Origin: Blastococcus sp. HT6-30
GTDB taxonomy: Bacteria > Actinomycetota > Actinomycetes > Mycobacteriales > Geodermatophilaceae
Direction: 5' to 3'
DNA length: 64,000 bases
Assembly (NCBI RefSeq): GCF_039729015.1
Contig: NZ_CP155792.1
Coordinates: 702,001 to 766,000 of the forward strand
Shown here: one piece after another, positions 43,787 to 51,244 of the stretch
Layout: each line of letters begins with the position of its first letter
How positions within the stretch are numbered: position 1 is the first letter of the stretch
Program-made: the position numbers and the translations under genes
Notes under the pieces: generated by a model
Told to the model about the DNA's origin: nothing
Databases searched by the model: none
Seen by the model: the letters and a program-made list of their open reading frames with translations, nothing else

Positions 43787-45045
43787 GCCTGCGCCACCGG
43801 CTCGGCGTCGCCTTCCTCCCTCCGGCTGAGGAGGAGGGGGGCGCCGAACCGCTGTCCGAGAGCGGGTGGCGGGCGACCGTCGTCGGGATGCACGTCATCT
43901 CGGCGGCGTTGTGGACGCTGGCCGTGGCGACGGCGGTTGCCGACCACGACGGTGGGCGGCTGGCCGCCGTCCTCGGGGTGCTGGCGGCGTTCGCGGTGGC
44001 CTACGTGCTGGCCGGCGCGCCGGCGCTGAGCGGCAGCGCGCCGGTCCGTGCGGTGGTCTACCTGGCGGTGCTCGTCGCCGGCTTCTGCATGCTGGGGTTC
44101 CTGTCCCCGGAGCTGTTCTTCCTGCTCTTCCTCGCCTATCCGCAGGTGTGGTTCGTCGTGCACGGCCGGACGACGGGTGTGGCGTGGACCGTGCTCCTGG
44201 CCGCCGCCACCGCGACCGGCCCGCTGGTGCACGCCGTGTCGGGGGAGCTGGCCCGCGAGGTGCTGCTGCAGACCGGCATCAGCCTGCTGTTCAGCCTGGC
44301 GCTGGGGCTGTGGATCAGCCGGGTGCTGCACCAGAGCGCCCACCGCGCCGAGCTCATCGAGCAGCTGGAGCGCACCCGGGTCCAGCTGGCCCGGGCCGAG
44401 CACGAGCGAGGTGTGCTGACCGAGCGGGAGCGGCTGGCCCAGGAGGTGCACGACACCCTTGCGCAGGGCTACACGAGCATCGTCGTCCTGGCGCAGACCG
44501 CGACCGCCCAGCTCGCCACCGATCCGCCGGCCGCCCGTGACCGGCTCGCGCTGATCGAGGAGGTCGCGCGGGAGAACCTCGCCGAGGCACGCGCCATGGT
44601 GGCCGCGTTCCGGCCGGTGGCTCTGGACGGCTCGACGCTGGTCGAGGCGCTGGCCCGGCTGGCCGAGCGGTTCGGCCGGGAGACCGGGCTACCGGTGCGC
44701 GTGGACACCGCTGCGCTGGCCGGTGGGCTGGCGCTGCGCCGCGACGAGGAGGTGGTCCTCCTGCGCGGGGCGCAGGAGGCCCTGGCCAACGTGCGCCGGC
44801 ACGCGGCGGCGCAGGCGGTGGTCATCCGGGTGTCGGTGGTGGGCGGCGAGGGGGCGCGGCAGGTGTCGGTGCACGTGGAGGACGACGGGGTCGGTTTCGA
44901 CCCGTCCGGCGCGCGGGGATCGGGGCTCGAGGGGCTGCGCGACCGCGCCTCCTCCGTCGGCGGCGAGGTCGACGTGGTGTCGTCGCCCGGCGAGGGCACG
45001 CGGGTGACCGTGCGGGTGCCGGCCTCGCGGGCGGAGGCACGGTGA
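43783..45045 (+). CDS. Sensor histidine kinase (HisKA_3, NarL-associated)
   Basis: 420 residues. Six predicted membrane segments (about 30-175) without a large outside domain suggest sensing within the membrane. The phosphoacceptor is His223 in ERLAQEVHDTLAQGYTSIVV. The ATPase domain has an N-box QEALANVRRHAAAQ and G-boxes VEDDGVGFDPSGARGSGLEG and SSPGEGTRVTVRVP. It resembles DesK-type kinases. Encoded between an ABC exporter and its response regulator; both junctions overlap by four bases. Confidence 0.93.
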   Translation: MSLRHRLGVAFLPPAEEEGGAEPLSESGWRATVVGMHVISAALWTLAVATAVADHDGGRLAAVLGVLAAFAVAYVLAGAPALSGSAPVRAVVYLAVLVAGFCMLGFLSPELFFLLFLAYPQVWFVVHGRTTGVAWTVLLAAATATGPLVHAVSGELAREVLLQTGISLLFSLALGLWISRVLHQSAHRAELIEQLERTRVQLARAEHERGVLTERERLAQEVHDTLAQGYTSIVVLAQTATAQLATDPPAARDRLALIEEVARENLAEARAMVAAFRPVALDGSTLVEALARLAERFGRETGLPVRVDTAALAGGLALRRDEEVVLLRGAQEALANVRRHAAAQAVVIRVSVVGGEGARQVSVHVEDDGVGFDPSGARGSGLEGLRDRASSVGGEVDVVSSPGEGTRVTVRVPASRAEAR

Positions 45046-45674
45046 TCCGGGTGGTGGTGGTCGATGACCATCCCGTGGTCCGGGGCGGCCTCGTCGGGTG
45101 GCTCGACGCACAGCCCGACCTCCATGTGGTCGGGGAGGCGGGCGACGGGGCGGAGGCGCTGGTGCAGGTGGCCGAGCTGGAGCCGGACGTCGTCCTCATG
45201 GACCTGCGCATGCCGCGCATGGACGGCGTCACCGCCATCGTCCGGCTCGCGGCGGCGCACCCGGCGGTCCGGGTGCTGGTGCTCACCACCTACGACACCG
45301 ACGCCGACATCGTGCGGGCGGTCGAGGCAGGTGCCACCGGCTACCTGCTCAAGGACACGCCCCTGCCGCAGCTGGCCGAGGCGGTCCGCGCCGCCGCCCG
45401 CGGTGAGACGGTGCTGGCGCCGCCCGTGGCCGCCCGGCTGGTGTCCCGGATGCGGGCGCCGGCGGTGGACGCGCCGACCGCGCGTGAGCTGGAGGTGCTG
45501 GCCGGGGTGGCCCGTGGGCTGACCAACGCGGAGATCGGCCGGCAGTTGTTCATCGGGGAGGCGACGGTGAAGACGCACCTGCTGCGGCTGTTCGCGAAGC
45601 TCGGGGTCGACGATCGGACGCGGGCGGTGCTGGTCGCGGTGGAGCGGGGGTTGCTGCCCTCGCCGGGGCGGTGA
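45042..45674 (+). CDS. NarL/FixJ-type response regulator
   Basis: 210 residues. The receiver domain has acidic residues Asp8/Asp9, phospho-Asp54 (VVLMDLRMPRMDG) and Lys near 105 (YLLKDTPLPQ). The LuxR-type helix-turn-helix is TARELEVLAGVARGLTNAEI with GEATVKTHLLRLFAKLGVDD. GTG start overlapping the kinase stop. Probably controls the upstream ABC exporter. Confidence 0.95.
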   Translation: MIRVVVVDDHPVVRGGLVGWLDAQPDLHVVGEAGDGAEALVQVAELEPDVVLMDLRMPRMDGVTAIVRLAAAHPAVRVLVLTTYDTDADIVRAVEAGATGYLLKDTPLPQLAEAVRAAARGETVLAPPVAARLVSRMRAPAVDAPTARELEVLAGVARGLTNAEIGRQLFIGEATVKTHLLRLFAKLGVDDRTRAVLVAVERGLLPSPGR

Positions 45675-45771
45675 CCGCTGGGCTCGTCGAGGACCTCCTC
45701 CGATCTGTGGACGAGCCGCTCACCTGGGAATTCGCCCTGCGCCGGCGGCTGGCCGGCGGTATTCTTCGTAC

Positions 45772-47028
45772 ATGCGTTCGACGGGTGGGTTCGATGCGGT
45801 GAGCCGGTTGGCGGCCGCGCTGGACGACCTGGCCGCCGAGGACCTGGCGGGCCGGTTCGGCCCGGAGTTGCTCGACCGGCTCGGTGGCCTGTTGACCGCG
45901 TCGAACCGGCTGGCCGCGCAGGTGGCGCGCACGGTGCGGGAGTGCGAGCTGACCCAGGCCGCCGAGCACGACGGGCTGAAGACGATGGCCTCCTGGCTGC
46001 GCGGCCACGCCGGGTTCTCGGCGGCTGCGGCGTCGCGGTTGGTGGGTTCGGGGCGGGCGCTGGCGGAGCTGCCGGCGGTCGCTGCCGCGGCGGTGGCCGG
46101 CGTTGTGACGCCGGAGGGGGTGGCCGCGGTCGCGCCGGTCGCGGCGCCGAAGCACCTGGCCGCCGCGCAGGCGCAGGGCGTCGATGTGGCCGGGGTGGCT
46201 GCGGCCTTGGCGGAGGTGGCGGCGACCCAGCCCTACGCCGAGCTGCGGCAGGTGGTGCACCACTACCTGGCCCGGCTGGACCCCGACGGACCCGAACCCG
46301 ACCCGACCGAGCAGCGGTCGCTGGTGATCGTGCGGCACGCCGACGGATCGGTGTCCTTGCGCGGTGAGCTCGACGCCGTCGGCGGGGAGAAGCTGCAGGC
46401 CGCGGTCGAGTCGATCACGCAGGCCACCCGCCCCTCGGGTGACACGCGGACGCGGGCGCAGCAGTCCGCCGACGCCCTGGTGCAGCTGGCCGACAACCAG
46501 CTCGCGGCCGGGTCCCTGCCGGTGCTGCGGACGGTCAAGCCGCACGTGGTGGTGCGCGTGGACCTGACCGACCTGGTCGACCCTTCGAGGGGCCCGACCG
46601 CGGGGCGGATGGGCTTCGGGGCGACGATCTCCGCCGCCCGCGCCCGCTGGCTGGCCTGCGACGGCACCATCACCCGCATCGTGCTCGGCCCCGAAGGTCA
46701 GCCCCTGGACCTGGGCCGCAGCCACCGGGTCGTGCCACCCCATCTGCGCCGGGCGGTGGAGGCCCGCGACGGCGGCTGTGTGTTCGCCGGCTGCGACGCC
46801 CCGTCCCACTGGTGCGACGTCCACCACCTGATCCACTGGGCCGAGGGCGGCGACACCTCACTGGACAACTCAGGGCTGCTGTGCGAACGGCACCACACCA
46901 AGGTCCACCACGGATTCCGGATCGAACGACAACCCGACGGACGATGGCGCACCTGGCGCCCCGACGGCACCGAGATCCTCATCCTCCCCCGCCGCACCGA
47001 GCAGACGGCCGACGCGCGCGCGGGCTGA
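45772..47028 (+). CDS. DUF222 / HNH endonuclease domain protein (13E12 family)
   Basis: 418 residues. DUF222 covers about 1-300 (DGLKTMASWLRGHAGFSAAA, GELDAVGGEKLQAAVESITQ). The C-terminal HNH nuclease is ARDGGCVFAGCDAPSHWCDV with HHLIHWAEGGDTSLDNSGLL and CERHHTKVHHG, all ligands kept. These genes are multi-copy in actinobacteria; the mycobacterial members (13E12 repeats) serve as prophage integration sites. TATTCT at 45760-45765 lies six bases before the ATG, suggesting a leaderless transcript. Confidence 0.92.
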   Translation: MRSTGGFDAVSRLAAALDDLAAEDLAGRFGPELLDRLGGLLTASNRLAAQVARTVRECELTQAAEHDGLKTMASWLRGHAGFSAAAASRLVGSGRALAELPAVAAAAVAGVVTPEGVAAVAPVAAPKHLAAAQAQGVDVAGVAAALAEVAATQPYAELRQVVHHYLARLDPDGPEPDPTEQRSLVIVRHADGSVSLRGELDAVGGEKLQAAVESITQATRPSGDTRTRAQQSADALVQLADNQLAAGSLPVLRTVKPHVVVRVDLTDLVDPSRGPTAGRMGFGATISAARARWLACDGTITRIVLGPEGQPLDLGRSHRVVPPHLRRAVEARDGGCVFAGCDAPSHWCDVHHLIHWAEGGDTSLDNSGLLCERHHTKVHHGFRIERQPDGRWRTWRPDGTEILILPRRTEQTADARAG

Positions 47029-47035
47029 TCGGCCA

Positions 47036-47233
47036 CTACCGGCCGAGCGCCGCCCGGTGGGGTTCGCATTCGCGTGCCTGCACCAGGACGCCGAGGTTGT
47101 AGCCGGTCAGGGCCGTGCCGTACCGGCGGGCGGAGGCCGCGAGGCGCCCTACCCAGCCCAGCCCGTCGTCGTCGCCGACCCCGGCGGTCGACGAGTCGCC
47201 GAGGAAGCACACGCGGAGATCGGCCGGCGGCAT
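47036..47233 (-). pseudogene. Remnant of a GDSL-type esterase gene
   Basis: The frame starts DLRVCFLGDSSTAGVGDDDG, continues LGWVGRLAASARRYGTALTG and YNLGVLVQ, which matches block I of SGNH/GDSL hydrolases (catalytic Ser in GDS). It then loses homology and stops at 65 residues; blocks II-V with the His/Asp are missing. Family members have 190-230 residues. The break lies next to the DUF222 gene, so a past insertion or deletion probably removed the rest. Confidence 0.7.
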
Positions 47234-47268
47234 GGGTGGCGAACCAGCGACGCCTACGCTGGACTCCC

Positions 47269-48342
47269 GTGAGCCTCACCATCGGGATCGTCGGCCTGCC
47301 CAACGTCGGCAAGTCGACCCTCTTCAACGCCCTGACCAAGAACGACGTGCTGGCGGCGAACTACCCGTTCGCGACGATCGAGCCGAACGTCGGTGTGGTG
47401 GGCGTGCCCGACCCGCGGCTGGACAAGCTCGCCGAGATCTTCGGCAGCCAGAAGATCATCCCGGCGACGGTGTCGTTCGTCGACATCGCCGGCATCGTGC
47501 GCGGTGCCAGCGAGGGGCAGGGGCTGGGCAACAAGTTCCTCGCCAACATCCGCGAGAGCGACGCCATCTGCCAGGTGATCCGGGCCTTCACCGACCCCGA
47601 CGTCGTGCACGTCGACGGCAAGGTGAGCCCGGCCGACGACATCGAGACGATCAACACCGAGCTCCTCCTGGCCGATCTGCAGACGCTGGAGAAGGCGATC
47701 CCGCGACTGGAGAAGGAGATGCGCAAGGACAAGGAGCGCGCCGCGCTGCACGCGGCCGCCGTCCAGGCGCAGGAGGTGCTCAACGAGGGGAAGACCCTCT
47801 TCGCCGCCGGCATCGACCCCACGCCGCTGCGCGAGCTCGGGCTCATGACGACCAAGCCGTTCCTCTACGTCTTCAACGTCGACGCCGACGAGCTGGCCAA
47901 CACCGAGGCGCTCGACGAGCTGCGGGCACTGGTCGCCCCGGCGGAGGCCATCTTCCTCGACGCGCAGACCGAGTCGGAGCTGATCGAGCTGCCGGCCGAC
48001 GAAGCCGCCGAGCTGCTCGAGTCCATCGGTCAGAGCGAGCCGGGCCTCGACCAGCTGGCCACGGTGGGCTTCCGCACCCTCGGGCTGCAGACCTACCTGA
48101 CCGCCGGCCCCAAGGAGGCACGCGCCTGGACCATCCCGGTCGGCGCCACGGCTCCGCAGGCCGCCGGTGTCATCCACACCGACTTCCAGCGCGGCTTCAT
48201 CAAGGCCGAGATCGTCTCCTTCGACCAGCTGGTCGAGGCCGGCTCCATGGCCGAGGCGAAGGCCAAGGGCTGGGTGCGCATGGAGGGCAAGGAGTACGTC
48301 ATGCAGGACGGCGACGTGGTGGAGTTCCGCTTCAACGTGTGA
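47269..48342 (+). CDS. ychF: Ribosome-binding ATPase YchF
   Basis: Obg-family P-loop protein that binds ribosomes and prefers ATP. 357 residues. P-loop [20 protein letters not shown], switch [29 protein letters not shown] in place of NKxD, and a C-terminal TGS domain ([20 protein letters not shown], then [16 protein letters not shown]). GTG start directly at the family N-terminus. Its last 46 bases are the left copy of a direct repeat; an integrated element follows, and the right copy restores the same C-terminal codons, so the gene product is kept whole. Confidence 0.96.
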   Translation: MSLTIGIVGLPNVGKSTLFNALTKNDVLAANYPFATIEPNVGVVGVPDPRLDKLAEIFGSQKIIPATVSFVDIAGIVRGASEGQGLGNKFLANIRESDAICQVIRAFTDPDVVHVDGKVSPADDIETINTELLLADLQTLEKAIPRLEKEMRKDKERAALHAAAVQAQEVLNEGKTLFAAGIDPTPLRELGLMTTKPFLYVFNVDADELANTEALDELRALVAPAEAIFLDAQTESELIELPADEAAELLESIGQSEPGLDQLATVGFRTLGLQTYLTAGPKEARAWTIPVGATAPQAAGVIHTDFQRGFIKAEIVSFDQLVEAGSMAEAKAKGWVRMEGKEYVMQDGDVVEFRFNV

Positions 48343-48343
48343 C
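48298..48343 (+). repeat. Left attachment site (attL) in ychF
   Basis: 46 bases including the last 15 codons of ychF. Identical to 50771-50816 except at 48318 (G here, C in the other copy), a synonymous change. Confidence 0.9.
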
Positions 48344-48395
48344 GCAAGCCACAGTGTTGTGGAGTTGGGCGGGGAACTGCACTCCGTACGCCGAT

Positions 48396-48423
48396 GGACG
48401 GGGCTAGCCTACGCGCTGCATCT
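48396..48423 (+). repeat. Internal direct repeat of the element, copy 1
   Basis: Begins GGACGGGGCTAGCCTACGCG. The copy at 48761-48788 differs at about five positions. It lies 50 bases inside attL. Possible recombinase arm site or shared promoter/operator. Confidence 0.55.
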
Positions 48424-48512
48424 GCCGGGGCTGGTGAGGTTCGATCGCCGGACTTATGGTCATGCCGCCTGTCGATGATGTTTTCGGAGCCCTACCTACA
48501 TTAGGAGCACTC

Positions 48513-48719
48513 GTGGGCGGCACGCGAAGAGATAAGCGCAGCCCGTACTCGTGGGCTGCCAGTGTCGCGCTTCTCGTTGGGGCGATCCTCCTCGTTGTTT
48601 GGTTCTCCACGGACGAGGGTTGGGCCCGAGCTTCCGCCCTGGTCTTCTTCGTTGGGAGTCTCGCGCTCTTCTCCGTAGATGGCTGGCGAGCCAGGAGAAG
48701 TAGTCGGAGTGCTCCCTAG
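48513..48719 (+). CDS. Small membrane protein in the mobile element
   Basis: 68 residues with two hydrophobic segments, SWAASVALLVGAILLVVWFS (about 12-31) and ASALVFFVGSLALFSVDGW (about 39-57), and basic ends. The GTG at 48513 is set by AGGAG at 48503-48507; an ATG at 48456 would add 19 residues but has no binding site. Codon use is less GC-rich than in host genes. No family recognised. It lies between the two internal repeats and upstream of the DUF6602-like gene in the same direction, so it may be a functional partner. Confidence 0.55.
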   Translation: MGGTRRDKRSPYSWAASVALLVGAILLVVWFSTDEGWARASALVFFVGSLALFSVDGWRARRSSRSAP

Positions 48720-48760
48720 TCAGCTGCTTCTATTAGCAGATGTGCTGATAAGTCGCCGTG

Positions 48761-48788
48761 GGACGGGGCTAGCTCACACGCTGCACTT
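48761..48788 (+). repeat. Internal direct repeat of the element, copy 2
   Basis: Begins GGACGGGGCTAGCTCACACG. It lies about 150 bases before the DUF6602-like gene; see copy 1. Confidence 0.55.
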
Positions 48789-48940
48789 CTCGTGAATCAT
48801 TGGCAGCTCGGCGTCGTTGCCGAACGATCCGCATGAGGATTTGTATCGAAGACCCTCCGAGGCTCTGCGGACTTAGACGGATAGAAATCTCCGGCGAGTC
48901 AGTTGGCGCATACACTGGCGACTTGGCATGCTATCGACCT

Positions 48941-49762
48941 ATGGTGTCGATAGCGCGGCAGGTCTTGGAATCTCTGGCGGCAGAGACAACGGCGCGATTG
49001 AGTACCGCCGACCTCATCTCACATCCCGGCGAGCGGGGCAGAGCTCGCGAGCACATTCTTACTCAGTTTCTACGCCAAATAGTCCCCAAGGCTTTTGACA
49101 TTGAGACTGGCTTCGTGATCGACACGCGCGGAGGTCAGAGCCTGCAACAGGACTTGATCATCGTGCGCCGTGATTATCACCCTGTGTTCACGGTAGGAGG
49201 CATCAACTTCTTCCCCGTTGAGGGCGTGGCTGCCGTTGTCGAAGTCAAGTCGGGACTGTCGACCACCACGCTGGTAGAGGCACTGCGGAATGCCGCATCA
49301 GTCAAACTGCTAGACCGGACAGCCTCGGGCAGCAACTACTTGGTCATTGGCGGACCAGGAGGGTTCCCTGCCCACGCGCTGAATCCTCAGTTCGTAGTCG
49401 ACCCCGACAATCACCAGCATCAAATCTTCTCGCTGATTGTCGCGGCTAGGCTCGATGTGAAGATGGAGACGCTGGTTGACAGGCTTGCGGATCACATCTC
49501 TAACGAACCGCGAACTACGTGGCCCAACTTCATCTCCATAGCTGGCGCGTTCTCCGTTGGATACAACTCAGACGTTAGGAGTGACCAGATGGGTGCCGTT
49601 GGGCTGCGGGTCTTCGATCCGTCCATGGCTCCCGACAACTCCGACCCACTGGTAGACCTAGCGATAGAATTGTGGAGCTTCTTGCGTGTCACACCCCTGG
49701 TCGATGTTCGCCCGTTTCAGTACGTGATGGGCAGCCAGACAGGGGTCAACGTCGACTTCTGA
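48941..49762 (+). CDS. DUF6602-like protein, putative PD-(D/E)XK nuclease
   Basis: 273 residues. The N-terminal third fits DUF6602: a helix with GERGRAREHILTQFLRQIVP (Glu37), then ETGFVIDTRGGQSLQQDLII with Asp71, then VEGVAAVVEVKSGLS with Glu101 and Lys103. The series E, D, ExK is the pattern of restriction-endonuclease-like nucleases; the rest (about 110-273) is of unknown type. No membrane segment. ATG 48941 lacks a binding site, so the transcript may be leaderless; in-frame sequence upstream to 48800 is not convincing. The only larger cargo gene of the integrative element. A defence role is an inference from fold and context. Confidence 0.7.
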   Translation: MVSIARQVLESLAAETTARLSTADLISHPGERGRAREHILTQFLRQIVPKAFDIETGFVIDTRGGQSLQQDLIIVRRDYHPVFTVGGINFFPVEGVAAVVEVKSGLSTTTLVEALRNAASVKLLDRTASGSNYLVIGGPGGFPAHALNPQFVVDPDNHQHQIFSLIVAARLDVKMETLVDRLADHISNEPRTTWPNFISIAGAFSVGYNSDVRSDQMGAVGLRVFDPSMAPDNSDPLVDLAIELWSFLRVTPLVDVRPFQYVMGSQTGVNVDF

Positions 49763-50037
49763 GCTGCACACCTTGCTCGGCGCTTCGGGAAGGCCCGGAC
49801 TTGCTGCTCCCAACAGACACCCGGTGCTCCTCGCGTTGCGTTCACCCCTAGTACGGGCCGGCGATCCTGGCGTCCCGGCATCCGTATCCTTTGGGCACGT
49901 CGGGACGTGCGGCCCTTATCTGCTATGGACAACACATTTTCTCCGGGCCGTCAGATTGAACTCGGCGCGCCCATGCTCGATCCAAGGTGGCAGTTGTGGC
50001 AGGTCTTGCGAACAGTGCGCCCATCCCGGTGAAGCTT
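49763..50037. other. Non-coding stretch within the element
   Basis: About 275 bases between the convergent nuclease-like and recombinase genes. Short frames on both strands have no ribosome binding site and no family features. I see no clear hairpin. Confidence 0.5.
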
Positions 50038-50763
50038 TTACACGAAACGGACGTAGAACCGCAGGCTGACCGACACGTCGTGATGACGCATCTGCCGCCG
50101 CAGGACCTCCGGAGAGCACCCTGCGTTGACCAAGTTGGTAGCGAAGGCGTGTCGGAGCCTGTGGGGGGTCAGGTCCGGGATGCCGGCCCTCTTGCCTGCC
50201 CTGCGAATCCCGACGTAGACCGTGTTGGCGGCGCGGGCGAAGTCGTGGTGCCGGTACTCGTCAGCGAACCACGGTGGGACGGTCACTGGCCCGGCGGTCT
50301 TGGGCGTGCTGATCGTGCCGTCCGGCAAGCGTTGACGGTCCACCGTGATGACGTGCCGCTTGATGGGCTGGTTCGTGCAGGCTTCCCCTAAGCGCAAGCC
50401 AGCGAAGAGCATGGCGAAGCCCCACATGCGATAGGAGGAGTTCTCCAACGCGGCCCTTAGCTCAGTCAGGTCGGGAATCTCGTAGTCCTTCCTGACGGGC
50501 TTAGGGCAGGGGAGAGGTAAGCCCAGGCATGCCCGGAGGTTGATCGCATGCTTGCGCCGTGTATTGGGGCTGAGCACGCGCTGCAACTTCGTCGTCAGCA
50601 TGGCGACTGTGACGGAATCGAACGGAACGTCCGCCAAGTCCAAGGCTCGCAGTGAGGCCAGATATTCGCGGAGGGTCGTCTCCTTGATCGCGCGATTTGC
50701 TAGGCGCGCCAGCGCCACGTCGTGACACGTAACGGCGTCGTGTAGTTGCACCCGGAACTCCAT
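50038..50763 (-). CDS. Tyrosine recombinase / integrase
   Basis: 241 residues, short for a phage-type integrase. A SAM-like DNA-binding domain (about 15-90) precedes the catalytic domain. Catalytic residues: Arg123 (LFAGLRLGEACT), Lys155 (ISTPKTAGPV), His201 and Arg204 (LTPHRLRHAFATNL), His227 (QMRHHDVSVSLRF) and Tyr237. The ATG at 50763 lies eight bases from the attachment core; an in-frame ATG at 50775 lies within it. No ribosome binding site is seen at either. An N-terminal arm-binding domain seems reduced or missing. Confidence 0.92.
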   Translation of the reverse strand: MEFRVQLHDAVTCHDVALARLANRAIKETTLREYLASLRALDLADVPFDSVTVAMLTTKLQRVLSPNTRRKHAINLRACLGLPLPCPKPVRKDYEIPDLTELRAALENSSYRMWGFAMLFAGLRLGEACTNQPIKRHVITVDRQRLPDGTISTPKTAGPVTVPPWFADEYRHHDFARAANTVYVGIRRAGKRAGIPDLTPHRLRHAFATNLVNAGCSPEVLRRQMRHHDVSVSLRFYVRFV

Positions 50764-50770
50764 CAAGATC

Positions 50771-50816
50771 GTCATGCAGGACGGCGACGTCGTGGAGTTC
50801 CGCTTCAACGTGTGAC
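50771..50816 (+). repeat. Right attachment site (attR)
   Basis: Second copy of the 46-base repeat, repeating the last codons and stop of ychF, directly upstream of the recombinase gene start. Confidence 0.9.
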
Positions 50817-50989
50817 CTGCCCCCGGACGGCGCGGGCGGGAAGTCACTGCCCGGCACCCGCCCCTCCGTCGGCTCGGGTGGGACAGTGGCCTACAGGAGC
50901 TGCCTTCTGCCGTCGATGTGTCCGAGGAACCGGACGCATCCGGTGGCTCCGCCGGGTGACCGGCTGGAACTCATGACCGAGGAGACCCG

Positions 50990-51187
50990 ATGGACTACCT
51001 GCGACAGCTGCAGGCGGAACGGCCGCTGCTCTTCGGGCTCGCGCTCCTGGTGGCGTTCCTGGTCGGCTTCCGGCTGGCGCTCTTCGTGGTCGAGCTCGTC
51101 ATCGGGCCTTTCGGGCTCCCGGCCTGGGCGCCCATCGTGATCCTGGTGGGCGGCCTCGTCCTCATCGCCCGTCGGCAGCAGCGGTAG
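50990..51187 (+). CDS. Small membrane protein
   Basis: 65 residues: MDYLRQLQAERPLLFGLALL at the N-terminus, membrane segments at about 14-38 and 44-59 (APIVILVGGLVLIARR). GGAGA precedes the ATG by five bases. Host-like GC-rich codons, so it belongs to the chromosome, not the element. No family recognised. Confidence 0.65.
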   Translation: MDYLRQLQAERPLLFGLALLVAFLVGFRLALFVVELVIGPFGLPAWAPIVILVGGLVLIARRQQR

Positions 51188-51244
51188 CGGAGGACCGGGT
51201 CGCCCGGCCCACGCGTCCGATCGGCGGCGGTGTCATCCGGGGGG

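Larger units (their letters stand above)
48298..50816. mobile_element. Small integrative element in the 3' end of ychF
   Basis: About 2.5 kb bounded by a 46-bp direct repeat. The region is visibly less GC-rich than both flanks, with many A/T third positions. It contains a small membrane protein, a DUF6602-like protein and a tyrosine recombinase transcribed inward from the right end. There are no transfer, replication or phage structural genes, so it is probably mobilised by other elements or is a satellite. The left repeat forms the present end of ychF. Confidence 0.88.

Noticed and set aside
48800-48940. N-terminal extension of the DUF6602-like protein
   Set aside because: The sequence (Arg-rich, several Cys) has no domain character, lacks a proper start, and the family region begins after ATG 48941.
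49773-50069. 98-codon plus-strand frame between the nuclease-like gene and the integrase
   Set aside because: It overlaps the integrase 3' end, has no ribosome binding site, and its composition does not look like a protein.
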